Shown in pieces: positions 25,432 to 31,229 of a DNA stretch of 64,000 nt. Both the position numbers and the translations under genes were made by a program. The DNA is from Agrypnia vestita. Taxonomy: Eukaryota; Arthropoda; Insecta; Trichoptera; Phryganeidae. Under the pieces are notes generated by a model. The model was given only the letters and a program-made list of their open reading frames with translations, was not told the origin of the DNA and did no database searches. The first letter of the stretch is position 1, and each line of letters begins with the position of its first letter. The stretch spans positions 84,086 through 148,085 of the forward strand of contig JADDOH010001511.1 of the NCBI GenBank assembly GCA_016648135.1. Direction: 5' to 3'.

Positions 25432-28400
25432 ACATTTTTTTTTAAAACTATATAATAAACTATTCTGAGTAGCTTTAATCTACAAAAATAACTGCACTAT
25501 AAAAAAAGATATATAATATATCTTTTTTATAGTGCATATATTACGTAAATGAGGGTTTTCTAAATAAATAAATATTTTATATATAACATGGCAAAAAAAT
25601 TCAATTTATTTCAAAGACAATTTATATACTACCTATAATTAAATCGTAAAGAAGACACATTTCAAATATACATTTCTTTTCACAAAAATTAATCAAACAT
25701 TTTATATCATCGATGACAATGTCGTCATAAATAAACATATTTATATTGCATATAAAATGTTCAAAAACCTATATTTAACAAACTTTCTTTATAAATCATC
25801 ATAAATTTATTCATGTAAATAGAAACAGATTAAATTTGTACTGTTAATTGTAATTAATGAACTTAGTAATTCACATAATCTGTGCTATTCTGAAAAAAGC
25901 ACTATTAGGATGTCAGATCTTTATCCTAACACTTAATAAAAGAAAATTAAAATTAAAAATAAACGAGACGTAGGTATACGTCAGTATTCGGTGTTCGTCG
26001 TACTTAAATTAGAAGATTTGTATATTTTCACGTATGTCTCTCAAAGTAAAAACCTTTATTTGCGACATCCAATTTCCCCAGTCTGGTATGACAGCCCTCC
26101 GCTGCAAACGTAACCTCAAAACTCTCACGTTTTGACTAAAATTACATGAAATAAGTACTAACGCTGTATTCAAAGCTAATAGAAAAAATGTTATTTCATA
26201 TGCACTTATTAATTTCTTCTCCCGCAGCGTCTTGATGTAAAATTATGACAAAATTGTCATCGTCACGTTGGACCATAGAAAAGAGATATATTGTTGGATT
26301 ATATTTATACATATTTGATGTTTGACGGATAACTGTCATGTACTTCTTTCTTCTTCTGACCACACCATTGACGTATACCTACGTCTTGTTTATTTTTTTA
26401 TTTTATTTTCGTCTATTAAATGTTGGGATAAAGATCTGACATCTCAATATTGCTATTTTCAGAATAGCACAGTATAAGAGACAAGAACAAACGTACCTAC
26501 TCAACATATGATTTGACAGTCGGAATTCACCATAGAAAAGAGAAGAATTCACACAAAAAGGTCAGTGCGCGCTATAATTGATTAGTATTGAATTAGTAAA
26601 AAAGTCAACTCTGCAAGTGACGTGCGCGCAGTTCTCAACTCACATTAGACCTTTCGAAGAAACACGCCTTTCTATTGAAAAATTACTTGACTACTACAAA
26701 AAACATGCAGACATAAAGATTCAAAGTACACAGTTCAGGACGAGTTTTTTCTCGATTTGACTAGATCTAAGAAACAAATTTAATAGGCGTAAACAAGTGA
26801 GATAAAATATGAATTGACATGAACATACAGAAACATCGGAAATAAAACATCTAGCCAAAGGACGAATAACGGCTAGAATTTTAAATCGTCTTTTTCTTAA
26901 GATAAGGATTATTTGATTAATATTTGTTTCCCAGAATCTTTACTATTTAATGCACAGCTGTTTTGCTTACATGCGCTAATAACTGTGCATATACTTCTAT
27001 TGATACAGATATTTATTATATTATAGCCAAATCTTATATATAGCATTACCGAGTGTACATTTAATTTCTAAGATTTATAAATTTTCCACTAGGTTGCCTT
27101 ATCTGATACATATTTAAGTTAATTTAATGGAAACATTTGGGAATGTAAATGTGGGACAGCGTAGAAGGAATGCAGTGCAAACAATTTACAAAAATTTACT
27201 AATAAGATAAAAGGCACTTGGAACCGGACTTAAAGTAAGACATACCTCTAAATGGAAAAAAGTTTTATGGTATGTTGAAATGAGCTTCCAGTTCAGTTTA
27301 TTCAATATATATTTTAAAGTTGAAAAATATTTATGTTTATAATAATCATATGGATATATTATGTGCATATGAATATGGATTACATGAATATTTGAAATTT
27401 TAAAGAAATATTTTATCAAAAGCAATTATATTATACAAACTAGAAATAATATATCAATAAATAACGGGAAATTAATTGTTTCATTACCCTAACTGATTTC
27501 AAAATGAGAATAAAATGCAACAGCAAATTAATAATTCTCTTCTCATATTACATATTAATCAGTTCCTCTGTAAATTTTTTCTTCCGTCTATGAATTTTGA
27601 CATTAAACAATAGTACGCAACTACCAATTTATTTATTTATTGTGTGAATCTACAGTAAAAATATTCTCAGGTTTTCATGGCCTTTCAGAATCTTCTGATT
27701 AGAGTTTTCTGGGCTATTCTGCCATATGTATACGATCTTTCTGACCGACTTTTCAGCCCTGACAACGCATCAGATCTGATGATGGACCCTATAATATGAG
27801 GTCGATGGAAGTCTGCCAAAAAGGTTGAATTTACGTGGCAGAATACCCCAGAAAACTCTAATTAGAATCCACATTCAAAATTATTGTGACAGATTCGATG
27901 TACCTACACAATTGTTTAAAATTATTCATTGAAATATTACTCATATTTTTTGTTGATATGCTCATGCAAACACCCAGTATCGTGGAAGGACGTGAGGCTA
28001 TTATGTATGTAGGTTATTATTAATTAAATACGGGTAAATATTTTATGACCAGTAAGTATTATTTTCCCAGTCATCTTTCGAGGGGAGGTTAAAATTTTAT
28101 TTTATTTTATTTGTTAACTCACATCTACAGGGCTTTGTTGGAACCTCAGACGACAAGCATGCCTCTCTGGTGTGACACTGTTGGTGATCTCCTCCATGGC
28201 GGGCAGCGAGTAGGAGCGGCGCTCACGTCCACTGCGCCCCTTGGCGCCCTCGCCCTCGGGCACCTTCCAGCCCTTTACCTGACTGAGGCGGAAGTCGTCC
28301 ACGTTCACCTCCAGCGGGAACTCGGGCATCCATACCGTGAAGCGAGCTAGACCTGTGTAGGTGCCATACTTGACTATCACAGAGGCGTTAGAGGAGCCAC

Positions 28401-29407
28401 GAATCTCGGAGCCGTCCACATACACGGAACTGCACGATGATGATACCTGAAGACAAATAATTATGAGTCATCCAATATTGCAAGCGTATAGACTAAAAAT
28501 ATTAGAATAGCATGATGTAATAATGTATGCTTAAAAAATAATATTTTTAAATATGCATACCTAAAAATATTCTCAAACTTTCTTTCCGGCACCTGACCTG
28601 AGAAACTTAATAATGACAATCAAATGATAAGTTATTTTTTTAACCTATTATCCGTCTGGAATAATTCTTTTTACAAAAACAACAAAGTTTTTTCTTTAAA
28701 CTACATAAATACATATTTTTGTTATATGCTAGAGAAACATATTTTTGGACATAAACTATCGCTATGTCATTGATATGCTTGAAAAATTAAATATATTAGA
28801 AACTGATATAAGTATCTAACAAGGGAAAATTTTATGTGCCCTTAAATATATTATTAACGCGACATAATCAATATAAGAAATAGAAGAATTTTTTATGGCG
28901 CATCTTCTCCCACTCTCAAGTCTGAAGATTGGGTGTTTTCTCCAAATCAGTCGGTATTGAAATATCAAAAGTAATTTTAAATGTTCAATTTAAATGTTTA
29001 ATTTTAAATGTACTTGTAATTATGAATAGAAATGTTTTCAATAATGAAGCAAACAAAATATGAAAATTTTTAATATTTAAATTTATTTAAAGCTCATTTT
29101 TAAAATGTTTTGCTCTTGAATTTATTCATGTATTTTTTATACTAAAACACAGCCACACGTCTAATATTATTTCCACATTTCTATTCTCACATCTTACCTG
29201 TCTTAACTTATATATTTGCCACAACTTCTCCGCCCTGTTATCACAGTATATTTGTGTGCTCACCTTCAGGACGCTCTCGTCCTCGGAATGACAGGAGCTC
29301 TGCAGCGTGACATCGGCTACCTGGCCAGCCTGGGAGACGATGAGCACCTTCATAGCCTGCGACACCTGGCGGCCGGTTATCACAGCAGTATTCAATACTT
29401 CCCAATT
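3416..29407 (-). CDS. TMEM132: TMEM132-family (detonator-like) transmembrane protein, 3' fifteen coding exons
   Basis: Joined exons, in transcript order: 29407-29264, 28446-28123, 25135-24934, 23291-23119, 22148-21980, 21636-21361, 19669-19503, 15231-15015, 14841-14454, 13559-13415, 13277-13138, 6952-6651, 4499-4413, 4126-3948, 3430-3416. All junctions have GT/AG ends and matching phases; the sum is 2928 nt, i.e. 975 residues plus stop. Family marks are NWEVLNTAV, VYVDGSE, QVKGWKVP, the VLSPITGRVIG and ISGLQLNISPD segments, VEIGMYVLLAAFCCAIV at the membrane helix (about residues 474-494 of the visible part), AHDWVWLG in the cytoplasmic tail, and DYEQIMHYFHNLKESNA at the end. TMEM132 proteins are proposed neural adhesion molecules with tandem immunoglobulin-type folds linked to actin regulators; that role is family knowledge. 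The signal peptide and first ectodomain exons are not in the window. Confidence 0.95.
3948..4126 (-). CDS. TMEM132: TMEM132-like exon (GNPMFSGSP to MHYFHNLK)
   Basis: Acceptor CAATTTAG, phase 1 start, phase 0 end at AAG|GTATCT. It encodes VSSRGSSPEVKRATIVGNPM, FSGSPSNKSITDELPVESLG and LDDLEMDYEQIMHYFHNLK. The GNPMF and DYEQIMHYF-NLK blocks are conserved at the extreme C-terminus of insect members. Confidence 0.93.
4413..4499 (-). CDS. TMEM132: TMEM132-like exon with two possible donors
   Basis: Acceptor TTTTTAAG, phase 1 start. It encodes LTEVVYRAKPSHVVQKLEAG, NTDFVEIA. Two donors of equal phase exist: GCT-G|GTGAGA at 4412 (used here) and AAT-G|GTAACA at 4400. The second would add four residues (GEKN). 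The YEVVHRA-like EVVYRA segment is typical of insect family members. Confidence 0.85.
4796..5038. repeat. Foldback element (inverted arms around GGATCCCATTGCAGGG)
   Basis: The first 100 or so bases recur in reverse complement at the far end, with outer ends AATGTTCT and AGAACATT. The inner arms GTTTCGGATCCCATTGCAGG / CCTGCAATGGGATCCGAAAC are almost perfect. Relatives are a half copy at 5159-5256 and a diverged copy at 27657-27862. The inner words resemble untranslated regions of Penelope-like elements. It lies in an intron of the TMEM132-like gene. Confidence 0.75.
5159..5256 (+). repeat. Half copy of the 4796-5038 foldback family
   Basis: Same order of words as the left arm of the neighbouring foldback (cacggc, ctcagaatcttct, gtttgtgtcttctggg, tattatg, gacct), diverged, and without the right arm. 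Confidence 0.65.
5281..5718. repeat. AT microsatellites in intron
   Basis: Short (TA)n at 5288-5308 and a longer interrupted (TA)n at 5626-5720. Nothing else recognisable lies between them. Confidence 0.9.
5717..6003 (-). repeat. tRNA-like core flanked by inverted arms (SINE/MITE-like module, copy 1)
   Basis: Read on the minus strand, 5865-5788 looks like a degenerate tRNA: GCTGGGATAGTGAAATTAGT, an arm CTGTCC/GGACAG, and a T-arm with GGTTCGAATCC. Outer arms at 5717-5770 and 5950-6003 are inverted copies of each other (AATAAGAAATAAATAAATGA and complement). A second copy lies at 12240-12700. It is a repeat rather than a working tRNA, because the stems are imperfect and the core is embedded in the repeat. 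Confidence 0.7.
6651..6952 (-). CDS. TMEM132: TMEM132-like exon (acidic/Asn-rich cytoplasmic segment)
   Basis: Acceptor AATTGCAG, phases 2 to 1, donor ATA-G|GTAATA. It encodes MHRDKNLADEAAAYQLN, NINNGNIEHLPGLGNINLVD, MFEFDEDVQLTGEI and HSPDLMRDSGI. Acidic and low complexity, without membrane segments. The internal ATG is not a start, since upstream phase and family order place it inside the tail. Confidence 0.88.
7079..7495 (-). mobile_element. Probable solo LTR (gypsy-type)
   Basis: A 417-bp GC-richer block begins TGTTGGG and ends GCTACA (TG...CA ends), flanked by a 4-bp duplication TAAT (7075-7078 and 7496-7499). On the minus strand it starts TGTAGCGGCACC. Near its end it has AATAAA, then a run ending CTTCCCAACA, the usual R-U5 arrangement of insect gypsy LTRs. 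No internal region or second LTR is visible, so it is a solo LTR in the TMEM132-like intron. Confidence 0.7.
7640..7830 (+). pseudogene. LINE reverse-transcriptase C-terminal fragment
   Basis: An open stretch reads IIYYAFVQSQLQYGIIGWGG and KLESTQKMRIKIILKKK, the region after the RT domain in jockey/CR1-type LINEs (pattern Y-x-LV-x-SxLxYGIxxWG). It is short and has no catalytic part. It opposes the RT fragment at 8220-8790, so the two came from different insertions. Confidence 0.7.
7855..8036 (-). repeat. Dispersed repeat with CCGTTCGACCGATCGGACTC word
   Basis: On the minus strand this reads as a polypyrimidine stretch beside accg-ttcgaccgatc-ggactcaaaa-tttgcaaact. Related plus-strand copies lie at 38660-38895 and 40030-40185. 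No coding potential is seen. Confidence 0.6.
8017..8252. repeat. 124-bp tandem duplication
   Basis: Two nearly identical units, 8017-8140 and 8141-8252, each starting AACGGTATAAATTTGCAT and ending GAAATTGTCTCGA. They differ by a few substitutions and the tail of the first unit. Confidence 0.9.
8220..8790 (-). pseudogene. Jockey-like LINE reverse-transcriptase fragment
   Basis: Minus-strand frames give NYRPICIQSSIAKLLEKIV, then LTFAFKNIITTKQHEFFGS, LYTDFSKAYDMVDREILL (RT catalytic block A with the first Asp) and DVTSGVPQGSHLGSILFSTF (block B). Stops and frameshifts separate them, and the YADD block is missing where the 124-bp tandem duplication begins. Confidence 0.85.
8791..10080. other. Intronic sequence, little recognised
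   Basis: Mostly AT-rich with a GC-richer patch near 9690-9770. Scattered plus-strand words (for example around 9320-9420) may be upstream parts of the Transib-like relic that follows, but I cannot support a call. Confidence 0.4.
10085..11570 (+). pseudogene. Transib/RAG1-like transposase relic
   Basis: Successive plus-strand frames read EDKALALYVDSKMTKNS, LNHTINRLILSQNEVLALID, KWGCDGAAGQT (a DG-x-x-G-type Asp motif), FSIYLVPLRLI, WQNPSTSSTKYCCPIKIIF, FSLHAWIKIL, KPGFGTSNDVNIARRVL, EITGVDETLIRR, ILPIGQMSEEAQE and SSDPYISSKRRKS. This is the order of blocks in Transib-type, RAG1-related transposases, including the N-x-ARR and SEEAQE blocks near the C-terminal catalytic Glu. Several frameshifts and stops make it a fossil. 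Termini were not found. Family assignment rests on recalled motifs. Confidence 0.72.
11530..11925 (-). pseudogene. LINE AP-endonuclease-like fragment
   Basis: The open frame reads LSTVSYIKNKHPNCNLMIVS-DYNI, GWMLDLCFSYLDIKV and DDDKYHPAL. These resemble the GDFN, LDLVFS and DxYHPPL blocks of jockey/R1 LINE endonucleases, with Asp-Tyr-Asn where Asp-Phe-Asn is usual. It abuts the Transib-like relic in opposite orientation. Confidence 0.6.
12240..12700 (-). repeat. tRNA-like core repeat module, copy 2
   Basis: Matches copy 1 over the tRNA-like core (12432-12357, with GGTTCGAATCC T-arm) and over the flanks (AATAAAACTGAAAAATTAAA; AAGTCGTCAATATTTGATAG). It has a GC-richer insert near 12520-12600 that copy 1 lacks, then ends with the same TTTAATAAGAAATAAATAAA arm. 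Confidence 0.7.
12714..12925. repeat. Foldback MITE-like element
   Basis: Inverted arms of about 95 bp: GAGAGGAGCAGTCCCTCTCA near 12770 against TGAGAGGGACTGCTCCTCTC near 12825, extending outward to GTTAAAATAAAAA-type ends. The loop is about 20 bp. Confidence 0.85.
13138..13277 (-). CDS. TMEM132: TMEM132-like exon (basic cytoplasmic segment)
   Basis: Acceptor TTCACAG, phase 0; donor AAT-AG|GTGTGA, phase 2. It encodes VLADTIMPPTRRSHHPRHHW and SSSAGSPRKSYNLDN. The phase-2 end joins exactly to the exon at 6952, across a 6.2-kb intron filled with LTR, LINE and Transib-like debris. Confidence 0.9.
13415..13559 (-). CDS. TMEM132: TMEM132-like exon (proline-rich cytoplasmic segment)
   Basis: One base completes a Gln codon, then 48 codons, phase 0 end at AAG|GTAGTA. 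It encodes PEASAPPLPPHGVPLELCPL, SPEEYRPPVPPHRTPQPP and VVSGRNTPHK. Several PxxP motifs make it a probable adaptor-binding region (inference from motifs). Confidence 0.92.
13870..14000 (+). repeat. LINE 3'-tail fragment
   Basis: Contains GAATGTGGATGAGGC-AGAG, also present after the LINE C-terminal relic at 57350-57375, in an intron of the TMEM132-like gene. Confidence 0.4.
14383..14425. repeat. (TC)n / (GA)n microsatellite next to a splice donor
   Basis: About 21 uninterrupted TC dinucleotides on the plus strand, so (GA)n in the TMEM132-like transcript, starting 28 nt inside the intron after the donor at 14453. Confidence 0.95.
14454..14841 (-). CDS. TMEM132: TMEM132-like exon (cytoplasmic tail, SQPPLPPPH)
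   Basis: Acceptor TTTCAG|GT, donor CA|GTAAGT, phases 1 and 2. It encodes RASIERHTGHQVHAVNR, a proline run SQPPLPPPHADL, LNLNYADPDDAIKPDNN and an Arg/Ser-rich end KRDRQGRSGRPNLNESTRSW. Cytoplasmic and probably disordered; the proline run could bind SH3 or EVH1 domains (inference). Confidence 0.92.
15015..15231 (-). CDS. TMEM132: TMEM132-like exon (end of membrane helix and AHDWVWLG)
   Basis: Acceptor ATTGCAG, donor CTT-G|GTAAGT (strong). It begins IFVVSCVVYASKFKPVG, completing the transmembrane helix and entering the cytoplasm, and ends TTNAHDWVWL. HDWVWLG is the conserved cytoplasmic motif of the family. The preceding intron (15232-19502) contains a Penelope-like element relic. Confidence 0.95.
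15641..15897. repeat. Foldback MITE
   Basis: The left arm starts GGGGTGTAAAAGCAAAGGCA and the right arm ends with its complement (TTTGATTTTATACCCC). The inner arms GTATTGAATTC / GAATTCAGTAC also pair. A related one-arm copy is at 35215-35325. Confidence 0.85.
16113..16158. repeat. (TA)n microsatellite
   Basis: Interrupted TA dinucleotide run directly in front of the Penelope-like relic. Confidence 0.95.
16160..17050 (+). pseudogene. Penelope-like element relic with GIY-YIG endonuclease
   Basis: The frame from 16165 reads TSIANTLVARAKKLADDENI, AFLPYFKGITDRIGKVLK (end of the RT region), then AHGVYEVPCKTF-stop-GTYIGRTNRKISARIDEHR and STLIQHMITEGHNIYFDNAR, HRVYREAIEIEKRTYSLN. GVY, TYIG, the R-x-x-EH block and the late Glu are the GIY-YIG endonuclease signature of Penelope-like retroelements. 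One in-frame TAG lies inside the GIY-YIG block. The upstream RT is absent (5' truncation). Confidence 0.88.
17690..17860 (+). repeat. Penelope-like terminal/untranslated sequence
   Basis: Contains GCCTTGACAAAGGC, GTGTCGAAACATCGGC and AGATATTCCAGAATCTACTT, followed by GCTCGCGGAAACCCC. I recognise this word order from insect Penelope-like pseudo-LTR regions. It follows the coding relic by about 650 bp in the same orientation. Confidence 0.5.
18465..18625 (-). repeat. Short interspersed repeat with shared GACAGACAACA tail
   Basis: The minus-strand end CAGACAGACAACATAATTAT followed by TATATTTAGA matches the tails of the SINEs at 36553-36830 and 43434-43655. The body (CCATGTTGCC, GGTGGTGGCTATGTTGG) is instead like 12180-12240. 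Confidence 0.55.
19503..19669 (-). CDS. TMEM132: TMEM132-like exon (first half of transmembrane helix)
   Basis: Acceptor TTTCTAG, donor GTG|GTTGGT (non-optimal but phase-correct). It encodes IPLKDENNHEPTVQARQLGG, a basic GGRGVRRHAPHMTP stretch, and VEIGMYVLLAAFCCAIV, the first part of the single transmembrane helix. EIGMYxLL is the most diagnostic TMEM132 motif. Continuing past the donor would give a stop after about 9 codons. Confidence 0.95.
20235..20490. repeat. Foldback MITE
   Basis: Left arm GCACTGAGAGCAAGGAGCAT-GACTTTT, right arm AAAAGTCATGCTTCTGGTTC-TCACTGCATG. Outer ends are TACCTATATATAG and TCTAAAGGTATATA. AT-rich centre without coding potential. Confidence 0.75.
21361..21636 (-). 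CDS. TMEM132: TMEM132-like exon (ELLKVTLLLAEECR, juxtamembrane ectodomain)
   Basis: Phase 1 at both ends (acceptor TTAG|GC, donor ATT-G|GTACTT). It encodes NGELLKVTLLLAEECRG, a Thr/Ala/Val-rich low-complexity stretch (VLATATATVQVDFSAS), and DIMRSSGGSKGPLSDLHDIL. The low-complexity part is typical of the variable juxtamembrane region. Confidence 0.93.
21980..22148 (-). CDS. TMEM132: TMEM132-like exon (EGLLDIDIEFSDGSRTPL)
   Basis: Acceptor TTCCAG, phase 0 start; phase 1 end at GAA-G|GTCAGT. It encodes EGLLDIDIEFSDGSRTPL, VESLDPDVVAF and SHHPRVIAVGE. The FSDGS-TPL block is a family hallmark in the last extracellular fold before the membrane. Confidence 0.94.
22149..23118. other. Intron, nothing recognised
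   Basis: AT-rich intronic DNA between two TMEM132-like exons, with homopolymer runs near 22240 and 22810-22840. A short inverted pair at 22941-22951 / 22998-23008 (TCGTATTATGG / CCATAATACG) may be a small foldback. Confidence 0.5.
23119..23291 (-). CDS. TMEM132: TMEM132-like exon (GRVIGAREIRVG to TAQYQ)
   Basis: Starts with two bases completing a Gly codon, ends phase 0 at CAG|GTATTT. It encodes RVIGAREIRVGSDKVSISRL, ISGLQLNISPDNAIENGY and TRRLTAQYQ, conserved ectodomain sequence of insect TMEM132 proteins. A tRNA-derived SINE sits only about 85 bp upstream of its acceptor. Confidence 0.94.
23375..23555 (-). repeat. tRNA-derived SINE, family B, copy 1
   Basis: On the minus strand, GGCGGCCCTCATAGCCCAGT starts a tRNA-like head with GCTTCTCACACC in the anticodon position and GGGTTCGATTCCCAGTAAGG as T-arm. 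A tail ending TTGACCTGTTGAAGAGTAAAA follows. The plus-strand copy at 59390-59525 shares head and tail. The head is Glu-tRNA-like. Confidence 0.8.
23604..23640 (+). repeat. Single MITE end (AGCCGGTTGT... type)
   Basis: TTAGAGCCGGTTGTATCAAC resembles the terminal repeat of the MITEs at 37792-37936 and 59756-59899; no matching right end was found. Confidence 0.4.
23720..24870 (-). pseudogene. R1-clade-like LINE 3' end (C-terminal ORF plus 3' UTR)
   Basis: The minus-strand frame ending at 24396 reads WQERWDAATQGRWTYSFLP, HYAMQLIAGHGEFRSKLFDL, PWCACGRVRQTPGHILWECS and RTWMSRWDLI. The C-x-C-G...H...C finger after a GHG-F block is the C-terminus of R1-type LINEs. The adjacent frame upstream (from 24868) continues it across a frameshift. 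23720-24395 is its 3' UTR, with an A-rich plus-strand stretch. A related 3' UTR copy lies at 41688-42237. Confidence 0.8.
24934..25135 (-). CDS. TMEM132: TMEM132-like exon (VYARFLATDHDSG to VLSPIT)
   Basis: Phase 0 start after CAG, phase 1 end at ACC-G|GTATTT. It encodes VYARFLATDHDSGRVSYLVS and then VTELVLPLLRVADPRLAAL and EVQVLSPIT. The LRV-DPR-A-L and VQVLSPI patterns match the family's ectodomain region just upstream of the third immunoglobulin-type fold. A LINE 3' end lies immediately downstream in the next intron. Confidence 0.94.
25136..25878. other. Intron, AT microsatellite, nothing else recognised
   Basis: A (TA)n run sits near 25399-25428, and a short perfect hairpin lies at 25492-25535 (ACTATAAAAAAGATATAT / complement). 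Otherwise AT-rich. Confidence 0.5.
25880..26473. repeat. Foldback MITE with about 110-bp terminal inverted repeats
   Basis: Left end CTGTGCTATTCTGAAAA and right end TTTTCAGAATAGCACAG. The arms run through ATGTCAGATCTTTATCCTAA to GACGTAGGTATACGTCA. The central 380 bp holds no ORF of interest. Confidence 0.88.
26474..28122. other. Intron with a diverged foldback copy
   Basis: A diverged relative of the 4796 foldback lies at 27657-27862 (CTCAGGTTTTCATGGCC, TTCAGAATCTTCTGATT). The rest is AT-rich. ACCATAGAAAAGAGA at 26274 recurs at 26530. Confidence 0.5.
27657..27862. repeat. Diverged foldback copy (4796 family)
   Basis: Shares TTTTCATGGCC-TTTCAGAATCTTCTG with the 4796-5038 element. Its arms TTAGAGTTTTCTGGGCTATT and AATACCCCAGAAAACTCTAA are inverted. 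Confidence 0.7.
28123..28446 (-). CDS. TMEM132: TMEM132-like exon (VYVDGSE to QQSPVD)
   Basis: 108 codons, phase 0 to phase 0, acceptor CTTCAG, donor GAT|GTGAGT. It encodes VSSSCSSVYVDGSEIRG, then FTVWMPEFPLEVNVDDFRL, QVKGWKVPEG, and a basic, protease-site-like stretch GRSGRERRS before CRLRFQQSPVD. The exon is clearly GC-richer than its flanking introns. Confidence 0.94.
28447..29263. other. Intron, nothing recognised
   Basis: AT-rich intronic DNA between the first two visible TMEM132-like exons. Confidence 0.5.
29264..29407 (-). CDS. TMEM132: TMEM132-like exon (NWEVLNTAV ectodomain segment)
   Basis: First exon of the gene visible in the window, 48 whole codons, phase 0 at both ends. The acceptor follows a T-rich tract ending in CAG, and the donor is AAG|GTGAGC. 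It encodes NWEVLNTAVITGRQV and then DVTLQSSCHSEDESVLK, the family region that opens an immunoglobulin-like fold. The preceding exon is not recognisable between here and 64 kb. Confidence 0.93.
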
Positions 29408-31229
29408 CTGGTAAAAAAAACATTTTCTGTTAGATTTATAAGTTTTTTCAAGCCCCCAAGATGAACCCGTTGATTTATCAAAAAATTGAACGGAATCAAT
29501 TTTTATTCAGAAAACAAATCATACTCATACATTGAAAAAATTAGAGAAATCATAAAGAAAGAGAAGTTTTAATCGATAGTCAACAATTGTGGACCTCCAC
29601 GCGCACTCAGCATTTTCATCTGCAAATTTTCATGCAGGATATTATGCTGATGATATATTGTGACATAATAATTCATATTCGTCACACTCCATTCGTGGAG
29701 CAAGTAATAAAATACAATTTTCCATTACAGAGAATAATATTGTACCGATAAAATCATGAAATACAGGTAGATACCTCTGTCTATGTATACAAAAAGGTTT
29801 ATGGTGAAGCGCGAATAACAATGTTCATATCGTACGCTCGCAAACTTCACGGCGAACGCGGCGGGCCAAGATGGCGGCACATTCATATTAGTGGCTGGGA
29901 ATTAAACATGTGACCCTCTTTTGAGGGTCTTTCCTACACGGGCCGTGAATCTGCCCGAAGGCACGATGGCGCGCGGTGTCGTGCGGAATCCCGACTAGAG
30001 GCGGGACAAGCTGATGCAGGGGTGCAATCCGGACATCATCTGCATCGGGGCCTGATGCATCGGTATGAGATTGTTCCCCGGACCCAAGGGGGAGCTATCC
30101 AGTTCCGGATGCGGTACATCTGGCCAGCCTCTGCATGAGGCCATGAAATCCCAACGAGATGCGTTGCAGATAGCGAACAATCAAATCTGGTATCCTAAAA
30201 TCTCATAATCCTCAAGTGCAAGGCACTTCGTTGTCTGCGAGACGTCACTGCTAAATATGGGAGGTTATGAAGCCCCCAGAAAGTAGAAACTTTTTAAAAC
30301 ATCGGATCATGCCATTGTGGCTTGTGACTTTTTTATTCAGTGTTCATGTTAGATTAAATGCCGTGTTTTTCACGATAAGTTTATGTGAATGATTTCCGCT
30401 GGATTATTTATTCCACGTGCGAGGCGCAACACCGTATTTGAGCAAATTTCAATTTAGAGGTTAATTTAAAAATATTAGAACGCGGCCGCGTCTGCGTGGA
30501 ATAATCCAGAAACGATCTCCCTTCTAGTATAAGTAAATTTAAATCATGGTGATAGATGCGCTGCCAGCATGTTTGTGTGGTTATCCACTGTCATAGATAT
30601 CAGCAGTTAGATTGATAAATAAACCCATGTCAATTTCAGTAAGACTTGTTTTTCTCCATGCAATGCCCCATGTTTCATTATTATGTTGTATCTTTGGCAT
30701 CTATTGTTGGTGAGTGTGACATGGCGCGTCTCGGAGACCCTGCGCGCCGCTGAAAGACCCTGAGAATAGATTTAACGAGAAGGGATTGTCCCATTCATCT
30801 CCGACTAGACTAGCTGGTGATAACGAGGGGTCAAATCATGAGGATCTGAACCTCACGTCATAATATATATCATATATACATATATGATGTACAAACTCAT
30901 GGTAAGCTTGAATACTTTCACTCAGCGGCCTTTCACAATGATACCACGGATGCTTTCAATAATATCTGACATGAGCGTCCTGAGAGCGCTTCGCCTTTAG
31001 CGCATTTTCAGGCATGCTAAAACTTATCCACAAATAAACAGTCTCCCTAGAACTTCATCCAACTCCGCTTTGATAACCAACCAAACAATGTGCAAAGAGC
31101 GGCTTCCATAAATGATGTCACCGATTTAGAGGTGGAGGGGAATCAATGGGATTGTGATAGTCTGTGACAGGGGGGTAGGGAGGTCTTTTAAAAAATATGA
31201 CAGCGAATTTTATCATAAAATGCCTATTG
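29408..31229. other. Start of giant intron; GC-richer unassigned block
   Basis: 29815-30840 is clearly GC-richer than its surroundings, with CCAAGATGGCGGCAC, CACGGGCCGTGAATC and GCGCGGCCGCG-like words. It may belong to a retroelement, but no protein motif or terminal repeat could be supported. A small hairpin TATATATCATATATACATATA lies near 30860-30890. Confidence 0.4.

Noticed and set aside
29995..30180. Missing upstream TMEM132 exon on the minus strand
   Set aside because: No family motif, and the phase and acceptor do not fit the exon at 29264-29407.
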